Part shown: positions 40,801-55,800 of the stretch, in pieces
Position numbering within the stretch: position 1 is the first letter of the stretch
Layout of the letters: each line of letters opens with the position of its first letter
Origin: Opisthocomus hoazin
Lineage: Eukaryota > Chordata > Aves > Opisthocomiformes > Opisthocomidae
DNA length: 64,000 bases
Reading direction: 5' to 3'
Assembly (NCBI RefSeq): GCF_030867145.1
Contig: NC_134434.1
Coordinates: forward strand, 2,976,001-3,040,000
The notes under the pieces: generated by a model
Databases searched by the model: none
What the model saw: the letters and a program-made list of their open reading frames with translations, nothing else
What the model was told of the DNA's origin: nothing
Program-made: the position numbers and the translations under genes

Positions 40801-43800
40801 CCCCCCCTTGCTTGCTCTTCTGTAACTGATTATGGTACATGAACATGGAACCATCAAGCTGGATTCAGTCAGTCAGGCTTTTGCAGGCAGCGACATCTTG
40901 CCCAGGGCTGGAAGAAAGCATTTATCTTTGGGAACTAGAAAAAATAGAAAACCTTTTCCTGAATGCACACAGGAATAGTAATAGAAGCACTGTTTGCTGC
41001 TGTCGGTGCACTGGTGTGCGGAATTACTCTTAGAAGCACAGAAATTATGGCTTATGTTAGTGGTCAAGTTAGATGTTAATGTGTTTTTTTGCTTCTTGTT
41101 TTTTTAATATTTTGTCTTTGCCCATAGCAGTTTGCCCTGTATTCAGAGGCTGCTCTTTGTTAGTCTCCAGATCAGGGGAAGGGAATCTGCCTCCTGCTTG
41201 TCTTGCTGTCTTTCAGTCCTCTTCCAACTTGGCTCTGAACCACCACGGCATCCCTAGACTCCTTTCAGTGGGTCTGTTGGAGCAAGGCCGTCTGGCTTTA
41301 GGCCCTGAAACAGTTGGTCTTGTGAGATCAAGGCTGCAAAGTAGATAGCAGCCAGAAAATCAACTTACTGAGTGTGTGAGAGGAATAAAATACAATACTG
41401 CTTTTTTTTAACTCAATCTAGCAATTCTTAGAGGTCATCATGTAATACTAGATGGGATAAAATGGCTAGAGAAAATGAATGAACACAGGACACGTATTTG
41501 TTGTATTTCTATGACGATAGAGAGAATTTTCAGCATAACTGATCTGTCCAGGCTGGCTGCACAAGTGATTTCAGAGATGCTCCCATACAGCCCTTCAGAG
41601 GTCGGGCTTGAGAAAACTATGTACTGTTTGAAAGTGCCACTAGTGAAGTCTTAAATTGTTATTTTTACGTGATCAAGATCCAAATGGAAGTACACCCAAT
41701 AAATGGTGCCTGTAGCTCTGGGATACTTGAAGGCTGTAATGGCTCTCATGTATTTACTCTGACAGAGAGATTTGACATGAATTCCCCTCTGCTTGGAACC
41801 ACTCACCTGCTTGATTATGTGCTCTTCATGTGGGATACTGATACATAGCGTGGGGAGTATTGATGATGTAGTAATCTACAGAAAGATTGCCCTAAATGGA
41901 TTTAGGTAAATTCTCTACTTAAAATTCAGTTATCTTCCAGTTTTTCTATTGATTAATGTTTGGATTCCTTTAGAAATCTCTTGTCTGTGTCTAAATATCT
42001 CTTCCATTTCACAATGAAAAGATAGCAACCATGCAGTATTTACTGTACTTCGTTACTCAGTGATTCTCTGTGTCATTCAGCTTTATATTGGATTAGATCT
42101 GCATAAAATATGGTGGGGTTTTGTTTTTCTGATTTTTTTTTTTTAAATACTGTCTTTTCTAATCAATTCGTTGTATTCAACTTGTGTCTCAGACTTAAAT
42201 TAGCCTTAAATTAGGACAGATCTTGTTGGGTGATTATTCCAGTGAAGGTTTTTAGACTGTCCTTAAGTTCTGGATAGACTGTCTTAAGTTCAATAGATAC
42301 TTGGAGGTTTGAACAAGACTTCTTAAATCTTGCATCTGCCAAACTGTATGTCTTCGGTCGAGTTGTCGATACTTGCCTCGCCATAGTGTGAGACAGTAAA
42401 CTGAGCAAATATGAACAAGCACTATAGGAGGAGTGGGTCATCCCTTTGTTTTCTGCAGGCATTTCAGAGGCTTGAAAGTCGTCCCACTTGATGAAAAGCT
42501 GTGTTGATGTCTTCAGCTTGTTAATGATGGAGCAGTGGGTGTAGGTACGCAGTAATTCATCAGTAAGCACAATTAATATCCTCTGGGCAGTGAGGTGTGG
42601 CTTTAATATGTTAATAAACTTGTTTTCTTTTGCTTGGTGTAGCTCGGGGGTTTCTGATGCCTTGGCTCTGGCCTGAGGGTGTGGAGACTAGACTTGCTAG
42701 AGCAGCTGTGGTGAGACCAGTGTGGGCGATCCGGCTGGGTGAATACACAGTGGCAGCCCGATAGGACTGGCTTTATTTAGCCTGTTCTAAATGGGGTGGC
42801 CTTGTGCTGTAGCTGTAGGATTAAAGGACGCAAATTAGAAAAACAAACTTATTCCTGGTGAAAGCAAACTTACTGATGGTTCTGGAAATTCATAAAACAT
42901 ACTATTTAACGTATCTGACATCTTAGAGATATTTAACTAGTGTAAGGTATGTAACAGGAGAGGCTTTGGCTGTTCGGTTATCCCGCAGAGTATTATTTTG
43001 TTTCCTGAGGATTGTGTGCTTATGCTTGTTGCTGGCTCCAGACAGCTACAGGAGACTTGAAAATGGGCTTCTGAAGACTTCAGAAGTACAGCAAATACCC
43101 TTGCAACCCTGTTAACTGGCCGAATAAAAGGGAGCCTACTTGAGGATGTTTAGTACATGTCTAAAGCACCTGAATTTGACTGTGCCACTGCGTTTCTTAA
43201 GTGCCTGCTTGACAATGTTGGTTATTTTTGGGGATTTTTTTCTCTTGCCTTTGTGTTCTTGAATGGTGAGAGGACAAGTGGGCAGAAGATGATGGGAGGG
43301 ACAATGGAATAATAAATACAGTGCTGGGTAAGGGGAAGGATCTAAGAGGTGCTCAGGGACGTTTCTTCCTCTTGCCTTGCAGTCCACATAAAACTTTCAA
43401 AAGATGAGAGTGCAGGATGTAATTAAGTCAAGGTTGGAACAAAGGCAGTTCCCTCCTTTCACCTCAACACATTTGCTTGTGGTTTCAAACCAAGTCAAGA
43501 AATACTTTTAATTACATACCTAGCAAGTTGTCCTGCTAAAGGGAATAAAGCAGCCTTCTGACCACATGTGTTTACTGCCTAATGAGTCATTGTGTGCTGC
43601 CTGGACGTATGCTTACCTTCTATCTGTAGCTCTGTGAACTTCTCCAGCCTCCATGCTAATCTGAATTTGTCCTCGTGACCTGTTACTTGCTGCGGAATTG
43701 CCCCCATTTCTCTGGTGGTAAACTGAGGCCCACCACGTTAATGCCGTGTCTGTGTGGGTTTGTGGAGAACACAACCTAGATTCCCTGCATGCCTGTCCTG

Positions 43801-46800
43801 TGCTCTGGCCAGAGAGCGCTCCTTCTCTTGGCTTAGGTTTTCTGCTTTGAAATGTCTTGTTTCTGTGTTGTTTTCTTTCTGCTTGTGCTGTTTTTTCTGA
43901 AGACCCCAGGAGAGGAGGTGTTAATGCACTGCACCAAGTGCGTTAGCTTAGAGGGGTTGGAGCTGTTACACTGCAGCCCGTCACACAAAGGGGCCTGGGG
44001 CCTCGCCAGCTGGCCAGCGAGATGCGTGTTCCTTCGTGTACTTATTTTTTTCTAAAATAGCTTTAGCCTGGTATTTTTGTGATCCAAGTGTACTTATGGA
44101 GAGACACTGCCCTTCCCCACCCCCCCACCCCACCCCCCCATGAATGGCTATGAAAAGTGCCCTGTAGCAGTTAATGCCACACAAAGAATTTGTTTTTCTG
44201 CTTCCAGAGGGCTTTGGCTTCTCTGGAAATTGGTGGGTTTTCCCAGTGTGATTTGGCACAGCCTGTTCCCCAGATCTGGTTTGGTGACCTTGCTTCTTTC
44301 TCCTCACCTTCTGCGTCTCTCACCTGATTGGAAATGGGGCAAAGGAGAGAGTTTAGAGAGTGGTTACTAAGCAGCAAGGAGGCAGCGTTAGGGCTGTGTC
44401 AGGTTGAATGAATAGCTTCAGTGTTTGGAGGCACTGAGGAATTTTGGACGCACAGTCCAGTGAGTCACAAAAGGTCTTTGGGAGGGAGGCAGGGAGGAGA
44501 GGGCAATGTTGGGATAGAGCTGATACTGTTTCAGAAACTTCATTTGTGCCAAACTTGATATCACTTGTGACTCTCCTGGGGTCTCTCAGAAGCACCAAAA
44601 TATTTGAATGTTCATCTCAATATGGTGAAATATGTTGAATATATTATGAATATTAACATATTCAATATAAATGAATATGTTATGCGGGTCTTATCCTGCA
44701 TAACACCTCCTACTCAGCAGACTCTGGTGCAAACATCTGCTATGCTTCTGCAACTGAAGCAGCGTTAATTTATATACCTAAGGAGGGAATAGCTGTGTTG
44801 AGAAGATCTCCAGACAGAGCATTACAAGCCAGAGGAGGTTACCCTTGAGTTTCTGGTAGAGCAAATATCACTCCTGGATAGTGGTAGCTAAGAGAGAATT
44901 GACAGTGGAGGCGTTCTTCCAAAATGGGAATACAGAATCTGAATCACCACCACACTCCGCAGTATTTTGCTTTGTAGAGGGTTGGTCAGCCAAAACCCTG
45001 AATGGCACCAAGTACCGAAGTGAATTCTGGCACCGGGCACAACTGGGAAACCTCAGCAGCCTGGGTCCCTGCAGAGCAGGGTGTCTGCAGAGAGGCTGAG
45101 CAGATGCCACCCTGAAGGTGCTGTGCTCTGCTGCTGGCTCTGGGAGCGTTTCAGCTGTTTTGGTGTTACTCTGCATCCCGCTGACCCTGCTTAGAGTACA
45201 GTGAGTTGCACAGGCCTGTGGTAGGCATTCCCAGGGCTTAAGTAGTTTTCTGCAGGCTGGATCTAGCTTGTATTTAGCTAGCTATGCTCTAAAACATTTG
45301 ATTCTTGGCTGTTGCCAAGGGCCAGTCACCAAAAATGAAGAATCTATGCTTTGATCTGTTTTGAGGAAAGGCTTCAAGTATGGGAGTTTTTGCAGAATTC
45401 AAAGGAGCTGAGTGTCCAGGACTCATTGAAACAAAGCCTTAATTCTTTCATTAAATTTAGACTCTAGCTTTGAAAGGAAACAGAGCATCCTGTTAGGCTT
45501 TGACTTTCCATGGTACAAACATTGCCATATTATCTAATAACTTGCATTTCATTCTTTATTTTTATTCTTTTGTCCCAGAAGTAATGTGTAAATTTCTAAG
45601 CAAATGGACAGTATAGCTTTTTAGGTTGGAAGCATACCTTGACTAAAATCTGTTTCTTCCTCCTCCTCCCAGGAATTCTCAGAGCTGGAGAAAAGAGATC
45701 CTCAGGAGCTAGTTGGTAAGTTCGCTCAGAAGTATTTATTTACATGTTTTTTCAAACTAGACCTTCTAGGCTTCCCCTTTATAAAGAGCATCTTCGTTCT
45801 GTTCTGACAATGCTGTAGTTTGAATTATTGTCTGCAATGTTTTATCTCAGTGGAATATTTTCAGTGAAGTCTTCTTTTGTGAGAAAGGTACCATGCCTAA
45901 AAATATGAAAATGTTTTCATACATTACATGTCTAAGACATATATATAAAGGGCAGTGTTGGTATTTTTCTGGATGAGCTTAAAAACAATAAAGCAGTAGC
46001 TTTGTTCAGACACCTCTGAGAGCCAGTATAACCAGGAATGATGACAGATTCTTTGTTCTGTGGCTTCAAAAACTTACCTAAAATATCCCCACTTAAATGT
46101 GATCCACATAGCAACTTATAGGTGCTGTGTCGACGCAGTGTACCATATGTTTTCTAATGGTTAATGAAACTTACATGGTTTTTATGACATCTCACTTATT
46201 CCTTGCACCATTAGTAGATTTGGAAAGTCCATGGTGATCAGTTTGAAACATTATCCTCTGCTTGGTCTCTAAAGCTGTCCAGAAAGTGTATTTTATCATA
46301 GAATCATAGGTTGGAAAAGACCTCTAAGATCATTAAGTCCAAGTTATGTTGAAGCTGTGGCTATCTTGAATTAACCCTTTGTTCCTGAGATTGCTAGTAC
46401 AGTTCTGTGGCAGTATGTAATATCATTTAAAAAAAGAGTTTAGAAGTTGCTTTGTTATCTGCCAAGTCCATTTGTCAAGGCTCAAGCATCATATTTCAGC
46501 TAAGAAGTGTGATAAATATAAAATAAGACAGTAAATACTAGGATGCTAAGCTGTGACTCCTGCAGCAGCCATCACACTGAAGTTTAGGGCTTAAGTCCTT
46601 TTTGGTTGGCCTGCCCAGGCTTTGCACCAACTCAACTGTTACACTGCATTTTCAGCCTTTAGAGGGCAAAGTTGCTTTAACCAGTCTCATCACAGAATGC
46701 AACAGAGATCTTTCTCCAAACTACTGATCTGCCTCAAAATGTGTACTAGAAACACGGTTGAGACAACAGCATTTAGGGTAAAAAGTAAAGAAGAATGTCT

Positions 46801-49800
46801 GAAAGCCAGCTGCCCTTCTACTCCACATATGGGTGAAGCTCTACACTTGTAAAGCAATGTAGTGGAAAGTCCTTTCTTAGTCAAGCTGTAAGGCTCAGGT
46901 TATGATTTTGTTAGTCTCCTTTTCCCCTGGTGAATGCCCCATCTGCAGGAGATTAGGAGATTGAATCTCGTTTGTCTCATGATTGCCCAGGCTTGCACGC
47001 AGGCTTAAAAGCTGCACAGAGGGCAAGGGTGCAGTTAGTGTCACACACTCGTGAGTGGGCAGCGTTGGTGAGTCCGAGACCTGGATGAAGGTTTGCAATA
47101 TGTCTTTAATATCCTTTCCTAATAGTAACACACACAGAGCAGCGTGTAGGCTAGCTTTGTGCAGAAGCAGGTAATTAGAGGTCAGCATACTTGCCATGCT
47201 GTATTCTGTAGGTCTTAGACCGTATCTTATCTACTTGAAAAGGAACTGTTGCGTGCGCCTTATGGTTGGTGTAACATGAGAACCACTCCCTTCCTGGAAA
47301 CTTGGACTTCTAGAGTTAGAATTCTTGAATGGAAAAAGGTGCAGCATTTTTTGACCCAAAGCAAGTAACTTCTCCAATTGGGACATCTAAAATTTTGTCT
47401 TAATACCAGTATATCGAAGTCTTCTTTAGACAGTTTTCCACAAATGCTTTTTGCATTAAAAGCTTGTGGGCCTGCTCTTCTCAGAAGACAGCCTTACATT
47501 GTTCAATGTCACCTTTGTTAAAATCCGTGGTTCTGTTGTTGCTTAAGTACAGCACAAATGTGGGCTTCTGCAAAAAGTAATGTTTGTTTGACCTCCCCCA
47601 GATGCATGCTGAGGTTTGTGTGCCTTGAGCTGGTCTGGGAGTTGGAGCTAGCTGAGATCCACCTTCACTGCTTTTTTTTCTTTCCATTCCTGTGAGGCTT
47701 CCAGCTGGATCCATTCCCTGATCTGCTTAGTACATGCTAGGTAAGCACTAGAGTTGGCACAAAGAAAACAGTAGGGATGAGCAGCTGCGAAGGGCATGGT
47801 TGTTCTGACTTATGCTGAAGCAGTGATCACATAATCAAAGCCTGAGAGAACGGGAGGGGAAGTTTCAGCAGTAACTGTGCTATGGTTGAGGAGCAAGTGT
47901 ATATGAAACTTATTTTGATAGATTTCTGCATCAGTGTTGTCCTTTTGGGTTCTTTGTACCACTGAAGAGTACATGGTGCTGGCAGGGCATTGCATTCACT
48001 GTTTCTTGCAGCCTTGCAAAATAATACTTTTAGGATGCTTTTTTTTGTGTTAAAGTTCTTTGCAGCATGGTTGTTTACCTTTTGGACTGTAAGAAATGTT
48101 CTCTCCGGCCCTTAGGATATCTGAGCACAAAGTCAGTGTTCATAAGAGCAGAAAATAGGCTGAGTTGCAAGTCTCTTTCTGCATTTCTCAGCCCACAGAG
48201 CAGAAAGGGAACCAGTGTCCTTCCGTGGATGGGTGACTCACTGGCATGTTGTTGCCTTCAGTTCTTCCCTCCGATTTGGCTGTTCTGGTGCCAGGAAATC
48301 AGAAACCCACATACCCTGGTTTATGCCAAGCAGACTTGAGTAGAGAGCCAAAGAATGCGGTTTTAGAGACCAGGCACTACTGGTTTGGAAGTCTCCAGGG
48401 GAAAGCCATGCCCCTCTGATCACCCTTTCCAGGTCTTTGCTCATTTTTCTGCATAGTGTGACCGTTATAGACAAACTGGCACCTGATGCTGCCTGTAATC
48501 CCTTGTGGCTGCTGAAGATGCAGCATGCAAGTGAGCCTCGAAAGGGACAGCAGTTCTTGATCCCACCTGGGGAGCAGTGTTATTCCCTGAGAGAGCTGAG
48601 GCAAGACGCTTTACCGGACCTCCGATGACCCAACCCCAATCTGTCCAGGTACAGCCGGCGCTCTCTTCCTATGCTCTCTATTCTTTTGGTTTTCTCTGCA
48701 CTGGGAAAAGATATCTACTCATCTGTAGGAAACAAAGCTCCTGCGTGCCCCCGTCTATGTCTCCAGCATGGGCTGCCATCAGTCGTTGCCTTCTGGAAGG
48801 AACCGAGTGAACAGTTTGCGCTGTGGCACTGTCTCTCCTGCTATGCAGTGTGTCTTTGTACTGTTGGGTATACTGGTCAAATAATCCATCTATCTGAAAC
48901 TGAAGCAGATTAAATGTAGCATTTCCATTTAATTATCTCACCAAGATCTGGTGAGCAAATATCCTCCATTGACTGGAACGATGCTGAATCTTTGCTAGGT
49001 ACACCCTGATAGCTGGCTGTGCTTTGGCCTTCTACACAGAGCCTGGGAGCAGCTGGACGTCTCTGCCTTGCAGCGCGTGTGCTGGCTGCACAAAAAAAAA
49101 AGCGACAAGCACCTATTGCTTGTGGTGATAAAATTTTTAAAGTTTAGGTCAGCTCCTGGAAGGAGAATGTACAGACTGAGCACCACTGGCCGTGTCCTTC
49201 AGCAGCAGGATGCTTGAGTTGAGGACCTGGCAGTGCATTTGCTCCTACTTTCTTGAACCCCATCTGAGTTTTGGGATCTGCTTTACCGCCTTAGTTCTTT
49301 ACCTGGACTGTGAATCTGATTAGAAGAAGATATTTACTTACTGTGAGCCAGAATCTGGGTGTGCCCATGATGATTAATCATGCCAACAGCCAACTTCCTG
49401 AGGTCCCCGCATGGAGATCCTCTAGGCTGTGAGCCAGCAAATCACAGGGCCGATTAGAGACTGCAGCCCATGTCCCTACCTGTGACTCATGTAAAAGTAC
49501 AACTTTGATCTTGACAGAAATAACAGGATGCACAAAGCAGTTGGATGTATCCTGTGAGGACACACCTTGTTGTTAGCTGTCCATCTGCATTTACCGCTGT
49601 ATAGGCAGCGGAAAGCTGTGCTTGGGACTTTTAAAACACAAAATCTTTTATACAGGAGCCTGTGGCCATGTGTGCAAATTCCTGAATGATAATCCCAGCT
49701 ACCCCTTTCTCTAGGGAAAGACCTGGTGGGACGAGGCTGTGGCATGAGCTGTTGTGCTGTCTGTTTGGGGAGGAAGTTTGAGGACCGCTCAAGGGCATGG

Positions 49801-52800
49801 ATAGTTTGCACTTCCTTACTGTAAAATAAGCCTGAAGGGGTTAAACTCATCCTCTTCTTGCTAATGATGTGCCATCTCAGTCTGGCTGGGATGTGATGAA
49901 ATAACTGAGTAATGATGAACGTGTGTCTGTGCTCAGTTTGGGAGGTGGAACAGGGTGCACGTAGCCTAACTGCTGACTCAGTCTTCAGCTGGTACAGCTA
50001 TGGCGGGATTGCGGTAGACAAAGATGTCTTAGTTCCAGTTCCTTGTAAGGCATTAGGAGATGCCTTCTCCCATCAGTGTAATGTTGATAAATGATTGTTT
50101 TCGCATGGCTTAAACAAAAGACGAGATGAGCACTAAAACCTGAAAACTCGTGGGTCAAAATATATTGTCTCATTGGGAGCTCTTGTTCCTCCTCTGGTGT
50201 TATTTCTGTTTCAAAGGAGCTTTGACTTGATTGCTGAACGTACTGTTATGGCTTTGATTTCTTTGATGCTAGACAGAGTTCTTTCCCTTAGTTCCTGAGT
50301 TTTTATATGAGCCCACAGTTCCCCTTCCCATACAGGTTTTGTTCTCTGTGGCTCTTCTGGTCATCTGCAAAGTTAAGGAGCCTATGGGATGTCTGCCTTG
50401 GCGCTAGGCTTGATTTTTTTCTATTGTCCTTTCTTTGCCTCAAGTCTGAATTTGGTGGCCTTTTTTCTTTTGTAATGTTTCTGCTTATGCTGCGAATCTC
50501 TTAAGCCATTGATCAGCTTTTACCTTTTCTGGAAAGCCTAGTGTGCCGTCTATTACGAACACTTCTGTCTATTTGCTACTGTCTCTCTGGGTTCCTGAAA
50601 CTCTAATTAAACTAGAGGCTTCCCCATCCCACCAGCAGCTGTAACCTGTAACAAATGTCTGCTTTGTTGTCAGGAAGCTCCAGTTTGCCTGCCTTTCTGC
50701 AGGGGCTCTGGCAAGCTTTCCCTCTCCATAGAGGCACCCTCTTAGTAAATGCCAAAGGACACTTTTTGTTCATTACTAGCAAGTGCAGAAGAATTTAACC
50801 CTCAGCAACATCTTGATCAAACAGAATGAGTGGTCGCCTGCCAGCTTTGCTTCTCCAAAGGATATCGTCCTCAGTGCTTTACATTTTTACAAAAGAAATG
50901 GAAACTGTAGTAGCACTGAACATGTGTAGTGTGGACTATCTGTAACCTCAGCTATCTGATGCTCTGTGCTGCAAGGCAGGAGAACACGCAGTGTTCAAAT
51001 GCCGGTGTCTTGTCTTTTGTGCCCTGCTGGGCTTTCGTCAAAGGAGCTGAACTTGAGTGTGCTGGAACTGCAGTTCAGGCAGCTTTTACTGAGAAATGTA
51101 TAATTGGGGAGCTGCAAACGTGAGTGGCTTAGTTGATATGACTTCTGTGCTGGTGTCAGGTTTCTTTTATCCACTGCAGAGTATGACTCTGGGATGCATT
51201 CCCTGTACAAATGATGATTGAAAACAATCCCAGCTGCTTAAATGTGGCACAAATCTCTGCTCCAAGACTTGGCTAGAAAACTGCCTGGCTTTCCCATAAC
51301 TGAATGGGAAAGTAGCAAGCAATAGGAGGGAAACATGGCAGTTTCTTTTGCTGATAACTCTGTAGACTAATCTTGACAGGGCAATCAGGTACCCTAATGG
51401 TATATCCCATCACAGACAGCAGTAGAAATCTGTCAATCTGTATTGGTCTGTTCTCAGTCCTGCAGAACAAGTTGTTCTTTCTAGCAGTAGTCTGACTCTG
51501 TAAGCAAAGATCAAAGTGCCTGTTAAGGAAACGTTAACTTAAGGATGAAATGTAATTTCTTGTGGTGAACTCCTGACCGCCTTGGGGAGAGTTGTTCCCA
51601 TCTTGAACCGTTTTGGTTCATGTAGGTAGGTCTTGAAATAAATAGGATGCAAAGTGGTTACTCCCTAAAAATGACGGTGAGCCAGGCTGCCTTAGATTGA
51701 TCCTGTGATCTTCCACGTATGCAGTCTGATTCTCTCTCTGGAAGTATCCTGGCACAAGTTTTGTCAGAGACTCCAGGTTCTCTGAGCTGTTCAGAGCAGG
51801 ATTTTAAAGTGCATATGGAAGACCTGGTGTAGTAGAAGGCTCTGTATGTAGTGCACAGTACAGGGGTTCAGAGATACATTCCACAAACCAGCCTTTGTTC
51901 CTCTGAGGATCTTATCAGCAATTGCAGCTGGAGTGGGAAGTAGTTTAGCTTTTTTCACATTTTCATCCTGGGGTGAAGAGACGCCTGAAAATAAAGCTTT
52001 AAGCATGGGTGTGACACAGAGTCATAATATAGTATATCAATAAAGCAAGCATAGCATCTGTCTTGTAGTGATCTAACCTTTAGGTTAGTTGCTTCTTGCT
52101 CAGCACTTTGAGAACACCATGAGTACCAGTAGACTGCATTCCCCTGTTACCTTTAGTTGTCAGTTCTCAATGATAGAGTAGCAAGGACATAAAACAAGTT
52201 TAATGACTTCCATGGCTTAAATTCCCTTTAGTATTGCCAGAACTCATGCCCAGTTTGCTCTCTACAGCTTCTTTTTCAGAGAGAGTGCGGAACATGTCTC
52301 CAGATGAGATCAAAATCCCTCCTGAGCCTCCTGGCAGATGTTCTAACCACTTGCAGGTTGGTATAAGTCCACTTTATTTTTTGTTTGCTTGTTTTAAAAG
52401 GCTTGCAATTCAGTAGGGAGGGGGGGATATTTGGGAACTCTGCTCAGTATTTTTCACAAGTCAAAAATCCAGCATTAAAGCTCGGTTTTACCACATTGAG
52501 TTTATGAATGCACTGTGTTAATGCTTTAGATTCTACAGCAATTCTAGTTTAGGAATCTTAAAGTAGCTTAAAGCTGCTTTCCAGTCTCTGTGGGTCACTT
52601 ATGCTTTAAAATGGCTCTTGATCCCACCAGTGACACAGAAGCAATGGTTACTGTGAAGGCTGCTATCCTCTTACCTCAGCAAATTCAGGTCCGTAGGAAA
52701 GAACGAATCATTGTTTTTCTATACGGGCCTGAGAATCCCCTAACTGGAATAGTTGAGGCAGCATTGACTGGATTCCTTTTCCACCTACATATCTCTAGAT

Positions 52801-55800
52801 GATAAACATTTAGAGGGGAGGTTAGTAACTTAGAGGCAGCAAAAGAAAACAAATGCATGTTTTCTCTGGTGCGCGCCCAAATAATTGCAGTAACCAACTT
52901 TGCAATAACCTTCTGCTCTGTTCGTCCTGATGGAGGGCAAATGAAAGAGCAGAGGCTGCTGTTTTCTACCACCCATTTGAGTTTTAACTGCAGTTATCTA
53001 CCCGGTAGAAATGCAAGTACAGATTCACTTCTGGAAAGCTCGATAGAGTAAGCTGCTAACGTGCAGTGGTGATTCAGAATGACTCACCATCCAGATCACG
53101 CTTGCTTCGTCTCCACGCAGTGTACCTGGGCACACCCGTTCCTCCTCTTGTGCTGTAGGAGGATTTTACTGTTCTGACATCAATGAATTAGAGTGTGTTA
53201 GATCTGAGGAATGCACAGAGCTTGAGAGTAGACAGAGTAAAGCGGATTTTCTTCCCCTTTGACAGCAGTTTACTGTGTTAAATCAAAGGCGAACTTGTCC
53301 TCTATTAGCAGGTCAAACCACATCTTAAAGCACTTTGAGCAAGGAGATGGGATTGTTCTTTAGAGATGCAAAATGTTCTAGACTTTCTGCTGTTGTTTTG
53401 CTCTTTCCTTTTGTCAGATTCTTCCTCTAATAAACTGTGTCTCGAACTCTGCCAAAGGGAGTATTTCTTATTGTAAAGTTCATTGAGTAGTTCCCCATCT
53501 GTGGACTTTGTGAACCATATTGCTGCCTCCACGGGGAGGGAACAAAAGGGAACACCTATTCAATCATTTCTACTCCCCAAATTCACCTTTTTGCAGTTGT
53601 TCCTTCAAAACTCACATCATGTACACTGGATGTGGAGGTTGTGTAATTTCTTCTTGCTAATTTTGTGAGGACCTGTTGAAAATTTGTCTTATAAAGCTTT
53701 TTTTTATAAGGTCAGTGAAATAGGAGTTTCAGCTCTTAACAATCCTCTTTTATTCAGGCATTGGCAAACCCTGAGACAATAGTCAGTTCTGTATTCAAGT
53801 TGACTGTCCAGACAGAGGGAGACATGAAGTGACTTATCCAGAAGCAACAAAAGAAAATTGACTCAACTCTCCCATCCTGAAAGACTGAAGGTCTAGCCTC
53901 TGGTCTTATTTTAAATTCCTCTTGTACATGAGCAATTTGTGTCAGAAAGAAAAGATGAAGAAAATTACTAGAGTATTCTCCTAGTACCACTAAAGTTTAT
54001 GTTCCATCTGAAAGTTTCTGCTTTTGCTATCTCTTCAGCATCACCAGAGCAAAAATACTTTTAAGGTCTTTCACTACCTTGCTGAGGAAGAAAAAAGTCA
54101 TGTTTATTTTTAGATCTTCCAGTCTTTTGGAGAATAGACTGCTTGACATTTCCAACCTGACTCAATGAAGTTGCCTTTTTGCAGGGGGTAGTGGCTTCAG
54201 TAAGATATCCATAGACTTTGTAGCTGTGTGAGTGATCTGCAAACAGAAGCTGATTCCCTCGAACTGGCTGCTTGTGCCCAAGCAGGGATTTACAAGTGCA
54301 TTGTTCCTGAGAGCGTTTGGCTGTCAGTAAACACCACCAGCAATACCTGATGATCACATGGGGTTTAGTTCCCTAGCAGAACGTGGCTCTGCTTGTCTGT
54401 TAGCCAGGCATGGCCATGAGCCTTGCCCTCTGTGCAGTGTAGCCCAGCAGCTGTTTTTCAGGTGCACCCCTGAGTCTGAAGGTGGATGTGATGGCCACTG
54501 TAAGGTGTAGGAGAACCTCTGTGGAGTTCACATGTCCCTCTCGGAGTTGGCTTGTACTCCTCTACAGTCATAGCTATAACTGGAGACAGCGCACTGGGAA
54601 GGAGTCTGCACTGCTGCCTCAAGTGCAGATCTTTAATCACTGAAGCCTTCAGAAAGTGCAAAAGGTTAATTCCCTTACCTGTCCAGACCGTTCATGAAGA
54701 TACTTTCAGACCTTAGAGGAGGGAGTGTCTGTACTAATCAGCCTGCCTGGCTTTAGGGGAGCGGTGGAATCCTTGCTCCATGCAAGGAGGTCACTGGTTC
54801 ACTTGGCTTGTTTGCACATGTGCGCTTTGGATAGTCAGCTGGTGTCGTCCTGCTTTTTGTACTGGCTCACCCTGTAATCTTTCTCCCTTAGGATAAAATT
54901 CAAAAGCTATATGAGAGGAAAATAAAAGAGGGCATGGATATGAACTACATCATTCAGAGGAAAAAGGAGTTCCGCAACCCCAGGTGAGCCACCATGTTTT
55001 CCTGTGTGACCAAAGCACCACAGAGCAAATTCCAAGAATTTTCCGCTTTGTTAGAGTTGTTGCAGAAACAGGATCCTGAGCAAGAAGTACTACTGCTTAC
55101 AAAAATGAGAAAGACATAATTTGATTGTAACTGAAACAAAAAAACTCGCTGTGTTCTGTGAGGCAACAGCTAGAGTCGGTGTGCCAGTCAGATTTTAAGT
55201 GTACAGGCTTTGGATGAAGTGTTTTAGAAGATGTCTCTGTTCTGGGAGCTGGGAGATGAATTTGGGGGAAGTGGGAAATAATGTGACTAATGGCATGCCA
55301 CATCCGTCACAGCAAGCGTGGCTCCCTGGGTTCTGACTTTACTATTGCAGCGTGGAGTGGTGGCAGCCTCTTTCTACTGACACATCTGAAACACTTCCGT
55401 TTACTCACTGGGCCTGTTCTGAACTCTTGCCTTTCCTTTGCAGCATCTATGAAAAGCTGATCCAGTTTTGTTCAATTGATGAACTTGGTACAAATTATCC
55501 AAAGGTGAGGTGTAATACCTGTGACTGGCAAGGGACTGGGTAAAAGATAATATGGGAATGGCAGGTCTTACCTCAGGCTTTCGTGAGCCTGCTTGTTTAG
55601 AAGTCCTTTAAGGGAACTTTAGTCTGATCTTCTGCATAGAGGCGAATGTTTTGATGTGGTACTGAGCCTCAGTGCCTCCAACTTTTCTATAATGATTCTG
55701 AACAAAGACTGCTGAAGCATGTAGATACACATGAACCTCCTCGGAGGGGATAGAAGCTGAGCAGCACAAAAATGCATGACTTATCCCGGCATCCTTTTGG

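Larger units (their letters stand above)
31978..45672 (+). other. SAP30BP: SAP30BP intron 3 (13.7 kb)
   Basis: This is the longest intron of the gene. It holds a poly(A)-tailed segment ending at 33715, a perfect 11-bp hairpin at 34545-34571, an A-rich tract at 39565-39617, a (GT)/(AC) palindrome at 40785-40800 and an AT-rich inverted-repeat cluster at 44635-44682. No conserved exon or transposon was recognised. Confidence 0.65.
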
